A DNA stretch of 48,560 nt from Clostridia bacterium (lineage in GTDB: Bacteria; Bacillota; Clostridia; Christensenellales; Borkfalkiaceae). The position numbers were made by a program, and so were the translations under genes. Under the pieces are notes generated by a model, which saw only the letters and a program-made list of their open reading frames with translations, had not been told where the DNA came from and did no database searches. The stretch is from assembly GCA_028720205.1 (NCBI GenBank), contig JAQYLE010000056.1, positions 1 through 48,560 of the forward strand. The letters run 5' to 3'. Shown here one piece after another: positions 40,684 through 48,560 of this stretch (its first letter is position 1; every line of letters begins with the position of its first letter).

Positions 40684-40979
40684 AGCCTATTGTATGCGTT
40701 TTTTTTCTGCGTTATGAAAAAAGATCGCCGCGCTTTTGCCGCGCCCGCGCCGCTCCTTTGTCGAGACTTTGCCGCGCCCGCGTTGCGTATACCTCGCCCG
40801 CCGCGTTGCGTATGCCGCGCATACCCGGAACAAACGGGCGCAAAAGGAGCGCAAAACGGGCGCAAAACGGGCGCGGGATAAAAAAACGCTTTACATTTTC
40901 CGATAAAGGTTGTATAATACCAAAGAAAGCGGCGACAAAAAGACGGGAAAGTTCAAAAGAGTCGTCGCGGAGGAATCAA
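40684..40979. promoter_or_regulatory. Divergent spacer of spmA and metG with metG promoter
   Basis: This 296-base gap holds a full promoter for metG, TTTACA (40890-40895), 17 bases, TATAAT (40913-40918), and a very GC-rich half (40720-40876) with short direct repeats such as GCGCAAAACGG twice in tandem near 40850-40871 and CCGCGTTGCGTAT. No T-box or SAM riboswitch pattern was seen for metG. No sporulation-type promoter could be assigned by eye for spmA. Confidence 0.65.
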
Positions 40980-43004
40980 ATGGCGGAAAGCGTAAAAAAC
41001 GCAGAGAAAAAGAAATTTTATATTACCACGGCGATCGCGTACGCTTCGGGCAAGCCGCACATCGGCAACACGTACGAGGCTGTGCTGGCGGACGCGATAG
41101 CGCGGTTCAAGCGCAAAGAGGGTTACGAAGTGTTTTTGCAGACGGGCACGGACGAGCACGGGCAGAAGATAGAGGAAAAAGCCGCCGCCGCCGGCGTTAC
41201 GCCGCAGGAATACGTAGATAAAGTATCGGGCGAAATCCGCCGTATCTGGGACAGCGTGGGAACTTCGTACGATAAGTTTATCCGAACCACCGATAAAGAC
41301 CACGAAAAGGAAGTGGCGGCGATTTTCCGTAAGTTTTACGAGCAGGGGGATATTTATAAAGGCAGTTACGAGGGCTGGTACTGCACGCCTTGCGAATCGT
41401 TTTTTACGGAAAGCCAACTTATCGACGGCAAGTGCCCCGATTGCGGCAGAGAGGTGAAGCGCGAAAAGGAAGAGGCGTACTTTTTCAGAATGGGGAAATA
41501 CGCCGACCGCCTGATCGAACACATCGAAACGCACCCCGATTTTATCCGTCCCGTTTCCCGTAAAAACGAGATGATGAACAACTTTTTAAAAAAGGGTTTG
41601 CAGGATCTTTGCGTTTCGCGCACGTCGTTCAAATGGGGCATTCCCGTGGATTTCGACGATAAACACGTGGTGTACGTCTGGCTGGACGCGCTGACCAATT
41701 ACATCACGGGTATCGGATACGACGTAAATAACCCTACGGCGCAGTTTAAAAAACTCTGGCCTGCCGATCTGCATCTGATCGGCAAGGATATTCTGCGCTT
41801 TCATACCATATACTGGCCCATCTTTTTAATGGCGCTGAATCTGCCTTTGCCCAAACAGGTGTTCGGTCACCCGTGGCTGCTTTCGGGCGAGGACAAAATG
41901 TCTAAATCCAAGGGCAACGTGATTTATTCGGACGATCTGATCCGTCTGTTCGGCGTGGACGCCACGCGCTATTACGTGTTGCACGAAATGCCCTTCGACG
42001 ACGACGGCGTGATTTCGTGGGATCTGTTTACGGAAAAATACAATTCCGATCTCGCCAACGTTCTGGGAAACCTTGTTTCGCGCACCGTGGCGATGATTAA
42101 AAAATATTTCGGCGGCACCGTATCGCGCCGCGCGGAGGCGAAAGACGAGGGGACGGACGAAGAATTTAAACGTATGGTTTCCTCTACGGCGGCAACGGTG
42201 GTGCAAAAAGGCGACGAATTGCGTATCGCCGAGGCGCTTTCCGCCATTATGGCGGTGTTCCGCAGGGCGAACAAATACATCGACGAAACCGCTCCGTGGG
42301 TGCTTGCCAAAGACGAGGCGGGCAAGCCGCGGCTCAACGACGCGCTTTACAATTTGTCTCAGGCAATCGTTACGGGCGCTTCGCTTTTATCGCCTTTTCT
42401 GCCCGAAACTTCGGCGAAAATTCTCTCCTCGTTCGGCGCCGCCGAACGGTCGTTCGAAGAATGCGGCGTATTCGCGTTGCAAAACAGCGTAACGGTAACG
42501 GAAATACCGCCGCTGTTCGCCCGCGCCGATATGAAAACGCTGGCTCCCGAAATAGAAAAAATCCGTCGGGCGCAGATCGAAGAGGCAAACGCTCCGGCGG
42601 CGCAGAGCGCTATGGCGAACGGTAAAACAAACGACGGCGACAAGAACAATGACGGCGGAAAAGGCGCGGAAGAAATTTCTGAAATTTCCGTAGAAGATTT
42701 TGAAAAAGTGCGTTTGCAGGTAGGCGAAATCGTCGCGTGCGAAAAGGTGAAAAAATCCTCGAAATTATTGCATGAAACGGTGAAATTCGGCAACGAAACG
42801 CGCTCGGTGGTATCGGGAATCGCAGGGCATTACAAACCCGAAGAACTCGTCGGCAAAAAAGCGGTGTTCGTCACCAACTTAAAGCCGGTGAAACTGTGCG
42901 GCGTGCTTTCGGAAGGCATGATTTTAGCGGCGGAGGACGAGGAGGGGAATTTCTCGCTCGTCTGCCCCGAAAAGAGCGTAAAAGACGGCACTCGCCTCGG
43001 CTGA
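40980..43004 (+). CDS. metG: Methionyl-tRNA synthetase
   Basis: A 674-residue class I synthetase. The HIGH motif reads PHIGN (about 26-30), the KMSKS loop EDKMSKSKG (about 304-312), and the zinc insertion CTPCESF ... CPDCGRE (about 138-163) is intact. An Asp/Asn/Lys-rich linker (about 535-570) leads to a C-terminal EMAP/Trbp111-type tRNA-binding domain (about 570-674). The ATG at 40980 follows ggagg; the frame extends upstream but only through the GC-rich spacer. It charges initiator and elongator tRNA-Met. tatD follows in the same direction, as commonly in Firmicutes. Confidence 0.96.
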   Translation: MAESVKNAEKKKFYITTAIAYASGKPHIGNTYEAVLADAIARFKRKEGYEVFLQTGTDEHGQKIEEKAAAAGVTPQEYVDKVSGEIRRIWDSVGTSYDKFIRTTDKDHEKEVAAIFRKFYEQGDIYKGSYEGWYCTPCESFFTESQLIDGKCPDCGREVKREKEEAYFFRMGKYADRLIEHIETHPDFIRPVSRKNEMMNNFLKKGLQDLCVSRTSFKWGIPVDFDDKHVVYVWLDALTNYITGIGYDVNNPTAQFKKLWPADLHLIGKDILRFHTIYWPIFLMALNLPLPKQVFGHPWLLSGEDKMSKSKGNVIYSDDLIRLFGVDATRYYVLHEMPFDDDGVISWDLFTEKYNSDLANVLGNLVSRTVAMIKKYFGGTVSRRAEAKDEGTDEEFKRMVSSTAATVVQKGDELRIAEALSAIMAVFRRANKYIDETAPWVLAKDEAGKPRLNDALYNLSQAIVTGASLLSPFLPETSAKILSSFGAAERSFEECGVFALQNSVTVTEIPPLFARADMKTLAPEIEKIRRAQIEEANAPAAQSAMANGKTNDGDKNNDGGKGAEEISEISVEDFEKVRLQVGEIVACEKVKKSSKLLHETVKFGNETRSVVSGIAGHYKPEELVGKKAVFVTNLKPVKLCGVLSEGMILAAEDEEGNFSLVCPEKSVKDGTRLG

Positions 43005-43078
43005 TTATTTAGCGGCGGAACGGAAAAAAACGATAAACATCGCAGGACGGTAAAGTCGTAAGACGGGAGGAAAAGCGA

Positions 43079-43894
43079 TTGAACGCATTGATCGACGCGC
43101 ATTGTCATCTGACGAACGAAGAGGAATACGCGGCGGCGGGCGGCGTGCAAAGCGTGCTGGCGGCGGCAAAAGCCGCGGGCGTGAAAACGCTGATCGTCAG
43201 CGGATTCGACCTGAACTCTTCCAAAAGGGCGCGCGACCTTGCCGAAAATAACGACGGCGTGTTTTTCTGCGCGGGGTTTCAGCCGGAAGAGATAAAAAAA
43301 TACGAAACGGGCGAAGAGGACTTCACCCGCGCGGTTGAGGAATTGCAAACGTTATTGACGCATAAAAAATGCGTCGCCGTGGGCGAAATCGGGTTGGATT
43401 ATCACTTTCCCGATAATCCTTCCAAAGAGTTTCAGCGCGAAATATTCAGAAGGCAGATAGATCTCGCCTGTCGGTCGGGGTTGCCCGTAGTGATTCACAG
43501 CCGCGACGCCTGCGCGGATACGCTGGAAATTCTGAAAGAGGAACGCGAAAAACTCGGCAGGGGATTTTTGATGCACTGCTTTTCGTACAGCGCGGAAACG
43601 GCGGCGGAATTCGCCGCTTTGGGAGCGTACTTCTCTTTCGGGGGAACGGTTACGTTCAAAAAGGCGGAAAAAACGGCGCGCGCGGCGATTGCCGTGCCGC
43701 AGGAGCGCATTTTAACGGAAACCGATTGTCCGTATCTTGCGCCGGAACCGCTTCGCGGCAAATTCCCCAATACGCCCGCCAATGTGGCGTACGTTGTAAA
43801 ACGGCTTGCGGCGTTGCGGGGCGTAGACGAAGAGGAGTTTTGCGCGCAGGTGGTAAAAAACGCCGCAAGGCTTTTTCCCGCCACGGCGGAATAA
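43079..43894 (+). CDS. TatD-family metal-dependent nuclease
   Basis: A 271-residue TatD/YabD hydrolase of the amidohydrolase-like TIM barrel. Metal ligands sit in IDAHCHL (about 5-11), GEIGLDYH (about 103-110), VVIHSRDA (about 140-147), LMHCFSY and ETDCPYLAPEP (about 218-228). TatD proteins are 3'-5' DNA/RNA exonucleases. The start is a TTG at 43079, 8 bases after gggagg; no ATG is in reach, so the rare start codon is probably real. It precedes the radical SAM gene that usually accompanies this subgroup. Confidence 0.93.
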   Translation: MNALIDAHCHLTNEEEYAAAGGVQSVLAAAKAAGVKTLIVSGFDLNSSKRARDLAENNDGVFFCAGFQPEEIKKYETGEEDFTRAVEELQTLLTHKKCVAVGEIGLDYHFPDNPSKEFQREIFRRQIDLACRSGLPVVIHSRDACADTLEILKEEREKLGRGFLMHCFSYSAETAAEFAALGAYFSFGGTVTFKKAEKTARAAIAVPQERILTETDCPYLAPEPLRGKFPNTPANVAYVVKRLAALRGVDEEEFCAQVVKNAARLFPATAE

Positions 43895-43954
43895 ACGGCG
43901 GAAAGAAAGCGGAATGAAGGCGGATAACGGAACGTTAGAGAGGTAAAACAAACA

Positions 43955-44860
43955 ATGGGCAAAAACAACAACTTACGCCGCTATTTCGGCGAAAAAGCAG
44001 GCGCTAGCAAAGCCGACGGCAATAACGGCAATAACGAAAAGAATAATAATCAGAATAATAATCACGCGCAGGAGAGCGTCAGGAACAACGCGCAGGGGAA
44101 CGGGAGCAAGCCGGCAAAAGCGCAAAGCGCCGCGAAAGCAAGCGGCGGAAATAAAAACCGTTTTCCGTCGAACGGAGGAAATAAAAATAAGCAGAAGTCC
44201 CGGGGGCAAAACGGCGCGCAGGGAAACGGCAAGGGGGCAAACGACGAAAACCGTAAGGATACGTACGTATACGAACTGGACGGCAACATATACGTCAACC
44301 TCACCAACAAATGTTCCAACGGTTGCGAATTCTGCGTGCGGAACGAACGGGCGAGTTATTACGGCAATTATTTATGGTTGCGCCACGGCGAGCCTTCGGC
44401 GGAGAAAGTAATTGCGGCTTTATCGGTAAAAGATCTTTCCGCCTATAAAGAACTTGTGTTCTGCGGCTTCGGCGAGCCGACTTATAAAATGGCGGAAATG
44501 ACGGAAATTGCCGACTTCGCGCATTCCAAAGGGCTGAAAACGCGTCTGAACACCAACGGGCAGGGGAATTTAATAAACAAGCGCGACGTCGTGCCCGAAC
44601 TTATCGGAAAAATCGATCTGGTCAACGTATCTTTAAACGCGCCCGACGCGGAAAGTTATCAGAAAATCTGCCGTTCGATGTTCCGCCTCGACGCGTTCCC
44701 GGCGTTGTTGGAATTTGCCGGATCGTGCGTGAAACACGGCGTATCCTGTCGCTTCTCGGTGGTGGACTGCATCGGCGAAGACGCGGTGGCGTCGTGCAGA
44801 CGGCTGGCGGAATCGGTAGGCGTGCCGTTATACGTGCGTAAATATATCGCGGATAGTTGA
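43955..44860 (+). CDS. TatD-linked radical SAM protein
   Basis: A 301-residue radical SAM enzyme of the group found next to tatD (TIGR04038-type). The cluster motif is CSNGCEFC (C-x3-C-x2-C, about 118-125) after DGNIYVNLTNK; later come FCGFGEPTYKM (about 168-178) and LNTNGQGN (about 195-202). Unlike the compact family members I recall, it carries about 100 extra N-terminal residues dominated by Asn, Gly, Lys and Gln, certainly disordered. Start behind agaggt. The reaction is unknown; conservation of the pairing with TatD suggests nucleic-acid or tRNA-related chemistry. Confidence 0.85.
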   Translation: MGKNNNLRRYFGEKAGASKADGNNGNNEKNNNQNNNHAQESVRNNAQGNGSKPAKAQSAAKASGGNKNRFPSNGGNKNKQKSRGQNGAQGNGKGANDENRKDTYVYELDGNIYVNLTNKCSNGCEFCVRNERASYYGNYLWLRHGEPSAEKVIAALSVKDLSAYKELVFCGFGEPTYKMAEMTEIADFAHSKGLKTRLNTNGQGNLINKRDVVPELIGKIDLVNVSLNAPDAESYQKICRSMFRLDAFPALLEFAGSCVKHGVSCRFSVVDCIGEDAVASCRRLAESVGVPLYVRKYIADS

Positions 44861-44969
44861 TATCTTTCCGGGTATATTCCGAAAAGTATCCGGAAAAGCG
44901 AACAACCGTAATATTTTTTACGAAAACGATGAAAAACGGCTGAAAATTTTTAAAAAAACGTAAAACCGC

Positions 44970-44999
44970 TTGACAGAACGGGGCGAATCGGGGTAAAAT
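44970..44999 (+). promoter_or_regulatory. Promoter of the cyclophilin-like lipoprotein gene
   Basis: TTGACA (44970-44975), 18 bases, TAAAAT (44994-44999). Confidence 0.7.
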
Positions 45000-45026
45000 A
45001 AAAAAGTATCAAGGAGAGAGAGTACG

Positions 45027-45866
45027 GTGAAAAAGGTGACTTTTAAAAAATTGGCGTGTTGCATGTGCGCGGCGGCGGCTTCGGCTGCCACGCTGGTTAC
45101 GTTCGCTTCCTGCGAAACTTCTTACCCCAAAGCGGAAATCGTAATCGATTTTAACGGCTCTTCCTACACGCTTACGTACGAACTGGCAAGAAAACTTGCG
45201 CCCGCCACGGTGCGCCATTTTATCGAACTTGCCGATAAAGGATTTTACGACGGCTTGTGCGTGCACGATTATTCCTCTACCAAATGGATTACGGGCGGCT
45301 ATAAAGCGGCGGAAGGCGACGACCTCGATTTGGAGGAAGTTGCGTATTTCGATATCGTAAAAGATTGGAATTTAACGCAGTCCGTATGGCTTTCCGCCGA
45401 TAAAAAAGATCCGGCGAACACCGTATACGGCGAATTTTCGGCAAACGCGTACAAAGTGGAATCGGGGGCGTGGAAACAAACGTACGGCTCGATTTCCATG
45501 TTTTATACGGATAAGAGCGTAGAAGATAAAGTTTACGTGGACCGCTACGACGGCGACGGGCAGAGTTATAAGCCGTATAAATACAACAGCGCTACTTCTT
45601 TATTCTATTTTTATACTTCTTCGTCGGAATCTTCCAGCAATAAATATTGCACGTTCGGCAGATTGGACGAGGACGGTAAAGAGGAGTTCGATAAACTTAC
45701 GGCGGCGATTTCCGATTATGAGGAATCGCTTGGCGACGAGTCGTTTACGCAGAGCGTGAGTCTTACCTGCGATACGGGCGCGCCGCTGGATACCGATTCC
45801 GTTATTACGGCAAACGTGCCTAAAAAAGCCATAGTTATCTCTTCCGTAAAAATCAAGAAATATTAA
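45027..45866 (+). CDS. Cyclophilin-like lipoprotein, probably catalytically degenerate
   Basis: A 279-residue lipoprotein: signal peptide with lipobox TFASC (Cys29). The following domain reads like a peptidyl-prolyl isomerase, KLAPATVRHFIELADKGFYD then WITGGYK, but the catalytic FHRV is VHDY and the QGGD loop is replaced, so the active arginine is missing. A long insertion rich in Tyr, Ser and Asp occupies the middle (about 150-215). The start is GTG at 45027 behind aaggagag, at the usual distance. It has its own promoter and a terminator after it. More likely a surface chaperone or binding protein than an active isomerase. Confidence 0.75.
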   Translation: MKKVTFKKLACCMCAAAASAATLVTFASCETSYPKAEIVIDFNGSSYTLTYELARKLAPATVRHFIELADKGFYDGLCVHDYSSTKWITGGYKAAEGDDLDLEEVAYFDIVKDWNLTQSVWLSADKKDPANTVYGEFSANAYKVESGAWKQTYGSISMFYTDKSVEDKVYVDRYDGDGQSYKPYKYNSATSLFYFYTSSSESSSNKYCTFGRLDEDGKEEFDKLTAAISDYEESLGDESFTQSVSLTCDTGAPLDTDSVITANVPKKAIVISSVKIKKY

Positions 45867-45880
45867 CCGATAATTCGGTA

Positions 45881-45926
45881 TAACAAACGCTCCCATTTGC
45901 GTCGCAGACGGAAAGGGAGCGTTTTT
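45881..45926 (+). terminator. Terminator after the cyclophilin-like gene
   Basis: AACGCTCCC (45885-45893) pairs with GGGAGCGTT (45915-45923), followed by TTT; it serves the plus-strand lipoprotein gene and lies ahead of the convergent gene. Confidence 0.8.
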
Positions 45927-45971
45927 GTATGCAAAGCGGAATAAAAATCGGTTTTTCTTTACTCCGCCTCG

Positions 45972-46856
45972 CTATGCTTTTTTAAAATCGACGATTACTC
46001 CTTCGGAAAATTCGGCGGTATAATAATCCGCTTCGAACAGCCGCTCCCCCTTCTTGCGTATTACGCCGCACTCGTTTTCGTTATCGCAGGGAAAGGCGTA
46101 GACGAAATCGCCCAAAAATAAACGCAGTTGCGCGATTTTTTCCTGCAAATCGCGGGATAAAAACGCCGAAACGTCGGCGCCGATACGGAAATTTTCAAAA
46201 AAATCATACGCGCGGTGCGCGCTTTTCGCATTCCCTTCTATCGTTTTCGATATCGGATAGCAATCGTTGTTCGTCAGCGCCCACTCGCCGGAAAGAGTGC
46301 GGTTTCCTCCGCCGTGCAGCGGCAGAACGCAGCGCAGCGTTCCGCTTTCGTAGGAAAAGGAAAGAACGGTTTCGTCGAATATTTTCTTTCCCTGCGCGTT
46401 AAAAACGCAAAGGGCGTTTTTTCCTTCGATAAAATACAGATCTCCGCGCTTGGAAATCCGGGCGCTCTCGTAGCGCAGCGGCAGAGGCGATACGTAAAAC
46501 CCCGCGGGAGTTTCAAACGAAACGAATAATCCGCCCTGAAAATAAACGGTAATCAGGTCGGCGGCAAAGCGTTCCTGCGCCACGACGCGCGTATCGGGCG
46601 AGCGGGGCGGAAAATCGCGCGCGTATACCGCCGCGCCGTCGCGGAGAAGATACGCTTCCACCCCTTCGGGCGGAGAAAAAAACAGGCGCTCGTTTAAAAA
46701 TACGCCCAAAGGCAACCCGTTCTGCGGCGTAAAACAGGCAAAGAGATTATCTTTTAAACGAACGTCGTCGAAGCGGTCGAACGTATCGGTTACGCCCGAA
46801 TATTTGCCGTCTATGCACAGGCAACAGGGCACGGAAGATAAAAAACGTATTTTCAT
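45972..46856 (-). CDS. Hypothetical protein
   Basis: A 294-residue protein, beginning MKIRFLSSVPCCLCIDGKYS, without signal peptide or membrane helix. The composition is beta-rich in the N-terminal two thirds, with regularly spaced aromatic and Gly residues, and helical near 205-245. I do not recognise it. The first segment has the form of a short extracytoplasmic-like beta domain, but no export signal is visible. The ribosome binding site is poor. It is convergent with the lipoprotein gene and divergent from the DNA-binding-like gene at 47023. Confidence 0.7.
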   Translation of the reverse strand: MKIRFLSSVPCCLCIDGKYSGVTDTFDRFDDVRLKDNLFACFTPQNGLPLGVFLNERLFFSPPEGVEAYLLRDGAAVYARDFPPRSPDTRVVAQERFAADLITVYFQGGLFVSFETPAGFYVSPLPLRYESARISKRGDLYFIEGKNALCVFNAQGKKIFDETVLSFSYESGTLRCVLPLHGGGNRTLSGEWALTNNDCYPISKTIEGNAKSAHRAYDFFENFRIGADVSAFLSRDLQEKIAQLRLFLGDFVYAFPCDNENECGVIRKKGERLFEADYYTAEFSEGVIVDFKKA

Positions 46857-47022
46857 ATCGTTATTTTATTCTTTTTTTATCGTCGGTTATGTATAAAAGC
46901 GCAAAAATAGGTTAATAATCTTGCTCGCCGAAGGTAAATTAGGCAAAATAAGAACGCGGCGCAAGCGCGCGCGACGTGCGTCGCGGCGTGCGGGCGACGA
47001 AAAAAGAACGGGAGGATACGCA

Positions 47023-47709
47023 ATGAACGCATCGGAAAAAATCAACGGTTATACAAAGGAGGAAGCGAAAAATCTGGTGGAATACATCTGGACGGGGAAA
47101 AAAGCGGGTAAAACGCTGACGGCTCTGTTCAAATCGTACGGCGACGAGCACGGCAGGGCGCGCGGCAGCGTACGCAATTATTACTACGCCCTGATGCGCA
47201 ACGCGAAAAGCGACGAGCGCGTGATGAAACTGCTTGACGGGAAGGATCTCGCCGTGGAAAAAATACGCGAATTCACCGAAGAAGAAACGCACGAAACGCT
47301 GAAATCCATTCTTGCGGAAAAGAGCAAGGGGATTTCCGTACGCCGCGCTATTTTAAACATCGCGGGGGAAGATCAGAAAAAGATGCTGCGCCTGCAAAAC
47401 AAATACAGAAACGTGCTGAAAAAACAGCCCGAAAAAATCGCGCAGGCGGAAAAAGAACTGGGCATTAAAACGTCGGGCATAAAAAAGACCGGCGCCGGAA
47501 ACCGCGCGGAGAAACGCGCCGAAGAATTACGCGGCGCGGCAAAGACGGCGAACGATAAAAACGCGCCTTGCAACGAATTTTTAAAACGCCGCCTCGAACA
47601 GGAAATCAACGCGCTGTACGAGCGCATCGCGGGAGCGTTACGCGAAGAGAATCAACGCCTCAGAGCGGAAAACGAACGGCTGAAACGCCGCCTTGAAAAC
47701 AGATTTTAA
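47023..47709 (+). CDS. Putative DNA-binding protein with C-terminal coiled coil
   Basis: A 228-residue basic protein. Residues about 8-65 look like a Myb/SANT- or RsfA-like helix-turn-helix (YTKEEAKNLVEYIWTGKKAG, then GRARGSVRNYYYALMR). Two more short helical repeats follow (EFTEEETHETLKSILAEKSK; ISVRRAILNIAGEDQKKMLR). A Lys/Ala-rich linker leads to a leucine-zipper-like heptad stretch at the C-terminus (REENQRLRAENERLKRRL). The ATG at 47023 follows gggagg; a longer frame upstream is not supported. I recall similar unnamed proteins in Clostridia. A prespore or cell-cycle regulator is conceivable but not shown. Confidence 0.65.
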   Translation: MNASEKINGYTKEEAKNLVEYIWTGKKAGKTLTALFKSYGDEHGRARGSVRNYYYALMRNAKSDERVMKLLDGKDLAVEKIREFTEEETHETLKSILAEKSKGISVRRAILNIAGEDQKKMLRLQNKYRNVLKKQPEKIAQAEKELGIKTSGIKKTGAGNRAEKRAEELRGAAKTANDKNAPCNEFLKRRLEQEINALYERIAGALREENQRLRAENERLKRRLENRF

Positions 47710-47812
47710 CGTTTTTTTGAAAAAGTTAACGAGAGAAAACAAGAAATTTGTCGTCTTGTAAATGAAAAATCGGTGAAAATAAAAAAATCTGGCGCGAAAG
47801 CGGGTAAATTGC

Positions 47813-47841
47813 TTGCCAAAAAATGAAAAAAAAGGTATGAT
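47813..47841 (+). promoter_or_regulatory. Promoter of yajC
   Basis: TTGCCA (47813-47818), 17 bases, TATGAT (47836-47841). Confidence 0.7.
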
Positions 47842-47885
47842 ATAGGAAAGTAACAAGCAAAACTTATCCATAAAGGAGAAACGTT

Positions 47886-48344
47886 ATGTTAAGCAATTTA
47901 TTGGCGGAAAGTTCCGGCGGTTCCAATTGGGGATCGATTGTATTTATCGTTCTGATCGTGGCGGCGTTTGTGGCGATGATGATTTTCAATTCGCGCAGCA
48001 ATAAAAAGCGTCAGCAGGAAAGTCAGAAAATGCTGGACGCGATTAAGCCCGGAAGCAAGGTGAAAACCATAGGCGGCATCTGCGGCGTTGTGGTGGAAGT
48101 AAACGCGGAAGAAAACACGTTTGTGTTGGAAACGGGCACGGAAAAAAGCGGAAAAGCGTATATCAAATTCGATAAGCAGGCGGTATATCAGACGGACGCC
48201 GTCCCCGCTGACGAAAAAGCGGATAAGAAAACGGTAAAAGAAGAAAAGGCGGCCGAAACCGCCGAAGCCGTTCCGGCGGAACCCGTTGCGGAGAAAGAGT
48301 CGACGGAAGAAAAAGAGCCCGGGCAGACAAGCGAAGAAAAATAA
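47886..48344 (+). CDS. yajC: Preprotein translocase subunit YajC
   Basis: A 152-residue YajC, a small accessory subunit of the Sec translocon. One transmembrane helix (about 18-36) precedes the conserved cytosolic part: NKKRQQESQKMLDAIKPGSK, then VKTIGGICGVVVEV. The C-terminal 45 residues are an unusually long Ala/Glu/Pro/Lys tail beyond the normal 90-110-residue protein. Start behind aaaggagaaa. secD/secF, its usual partners, are not in view, since a terminator and probable insertion sequence follow at once. Confidence 0.93.
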   Translation: MLSNLLAESSGGSNWGSIVFIVLIVAAFVAMMIFNSRSNKKRQQESQKMLDAIKPGSKVKTIGGICGVVVEVNAEENTFVLETGTEKSGKAYIKFDKQAVYQTDAVPADEKADKKTVKEEKAAETAEAVPAEPVAEKESTEEKEPGQTSEEK

Positions 48345-48376
48345 GCGTTTTTTTAAAAATCAATAACGGTTTAAAA

Positions 48377-48406
48377 GGGGCTGTCGCGTTAAGCGGCAGT
48401 CTTTTT
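48377..48406 (+). terminator. Terminator after yajC
   Basis: GGGCTGTCGC pairs with GCGGCAGTC (with G-U wobble) around a short loop, followed by TTTTT. Confidence 0.75.
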
Positions 48407-48410
48407 GCGT

Positions 48411-48447
48411 AAAAAAAATACCCAACCGAGATAAAACGGCTGAGTAT
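48411..48447 (-). terminator. Leftward terminator at the edge of a possible insertion sequence
   Basis: ATACCCAACCG (48418-48428) and CGGCTGAGTAT (48437-48447) form an 11-bp stem with two mismatches; on the minus strand it is followed by eight T. It would stop transcription leaving the right-hand element. Confidence 0.5.
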
Positions 48448-48462
48448 TTTCTGCTTTTATGA

Positions 48463-48510
48463 TATAATTGTGTTGCAAAGAAAATATTTCTAAAAGCGAG
48501 TACAATTATA
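48463..48510. promoter_or_regulatory. Promoter -10 and 9-bp inverted repeat before the edge gene
   Basis: TATAATTGT (48463-48471) and ACAATTATA (48502-48510) are perfect inverted repeats 30 bases apart; the left arm contains a TATAAT box, with only a weak -35 upstream. Possibly self-regulation of a transposase gene. Confidence 0.4.
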
Positions 48511-48512
48511 CC

Positions 48513-48560
48513 ATGTTTTTTAATTTTGCGCAAGTAAAAATGCCGTTAGAATTAGGAATA
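48513..48560 (+). CDS. Start of a gene cut by the window edge, possibly a transposase
   Basis: From ATG 48513 the frame reads MFFNFAQVKMPLELGI and leaves the window. The opening, the AT-rich composition unlike the neighbours, and the flanking hairpin and inverted repeat recall an IS1182/IS5-type DDE transposase, but 16 residues are too few to be sure. There is no strong ribosome binding site, as is usual for transposases. Confidence 0.35.
   Translation, partial: MFFNFAQVKMPLELGI

Noticed and set aside
40716-40876. CRISPR or larger repeat array in the GC-rich spmA-metG spacer
   Set aside because: Only two or three short, unequal direct repeats; no regular spacers.

Overview
The window reads as chromosome of an anaerobic, endospore-forming, low-oxygen Firmicute of the class Clostridia. 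The grounds are spmA-spmB, a superoxide reductase / A-type flavoprotein / rubredoxin set, clostridial-type ferredoxin, AsnA, the rpmG-secE-nusG-rplKAJL order, and very regular TTGACA-17-TATAAT promoters with GGAGG ribosome binding sites. An uncultured gut lineage such as Christensenellales would fit the codon style (heavy GCG/CGC use), but that placement is a guess. I saw no rRNA, tRNA or CRISPR array.

Region 1 (1-8.4 kb) is a scarred carbohydrate island. A small mobile-element-type gene and a truncated gene on the minus strand abut, near base 600, an FGGY sugar kinase that has lost its N-terminus. Then follow an L-fucose-isomerase-family enzyme, a class II ketose-bisphosphate aldolase, a DUF4432-type aldose epimerase, galK and galM. 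The galM frame runs without a stop through a fragment of a conjugation ATPase (VirB4/TraE type) and into the last 71 residues of a GH35 beta-galactosidase. The island therefore looks like the product of integration and deletion of a conjugative element inside a galactoside locus.

Region 2 (8.4-18.8 kb) is envelope-related. A five-gene minus-strand operon encodes an SPFH protein with zinc ribbons, a TFIIB-zinc-ribbon membrane protein (compare YdjI/YdjG of Bacillus), an alpha/beta hydrolase and two small membrane proteins. A divergent TM/zinc-ribbon gene faces it. Next come a left-handed beta-helix acyltransferase-like protein and a three-gene unit: an RsgI-domain lipoprotein, an ECF sigma factor and an RsgI-domain transmembrane anti-sigma factor. 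This trio is my best candidate for an undescribed signalling arrangement. asnA closes the region.

Region 3 (19.0-23.3 kb) is an oxygen/NO defence and iron cluster: ferritin-like protein, superoxide reductase, an FprA-flavin reductase-rubredoxin fusion, rubredoxin and a BFD-like [2Fe-2S] protein.

Region 4 (23.4-27.2 kb) is the core rpmG-secE-nusG-rplK-rplA-rplJ-rplL block, with a probable L11 leader and a clear L10 leader plus attenuator. Region 5 (27.2-30.6 kb) holds an XRE repressor with three operator-like palindromes, two zinc-ribbon membrane proteins, and pyrG behind an intrinsic attenuator.

Region 6 (30.6-40.7 kb) holds a phosphatidylethanolamine operon (LPG-synthase-TM protein, pssA, psd, then rsmA), a PAP2 phosphatase, a cysteine desulfurase, a 2[4Fe-4S] ferredoxin, a TrmN6-type methyltransferase, rsmI and spmAB. 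Region 7 (40.9-48.6 kb) holds metG, a TatD nuclease with its linked radical SAM protein, a degenerate cyclophilin lipoprotein, two unrecognised genes, yajC, and at the right edge the start of what may be an insertion sequence.
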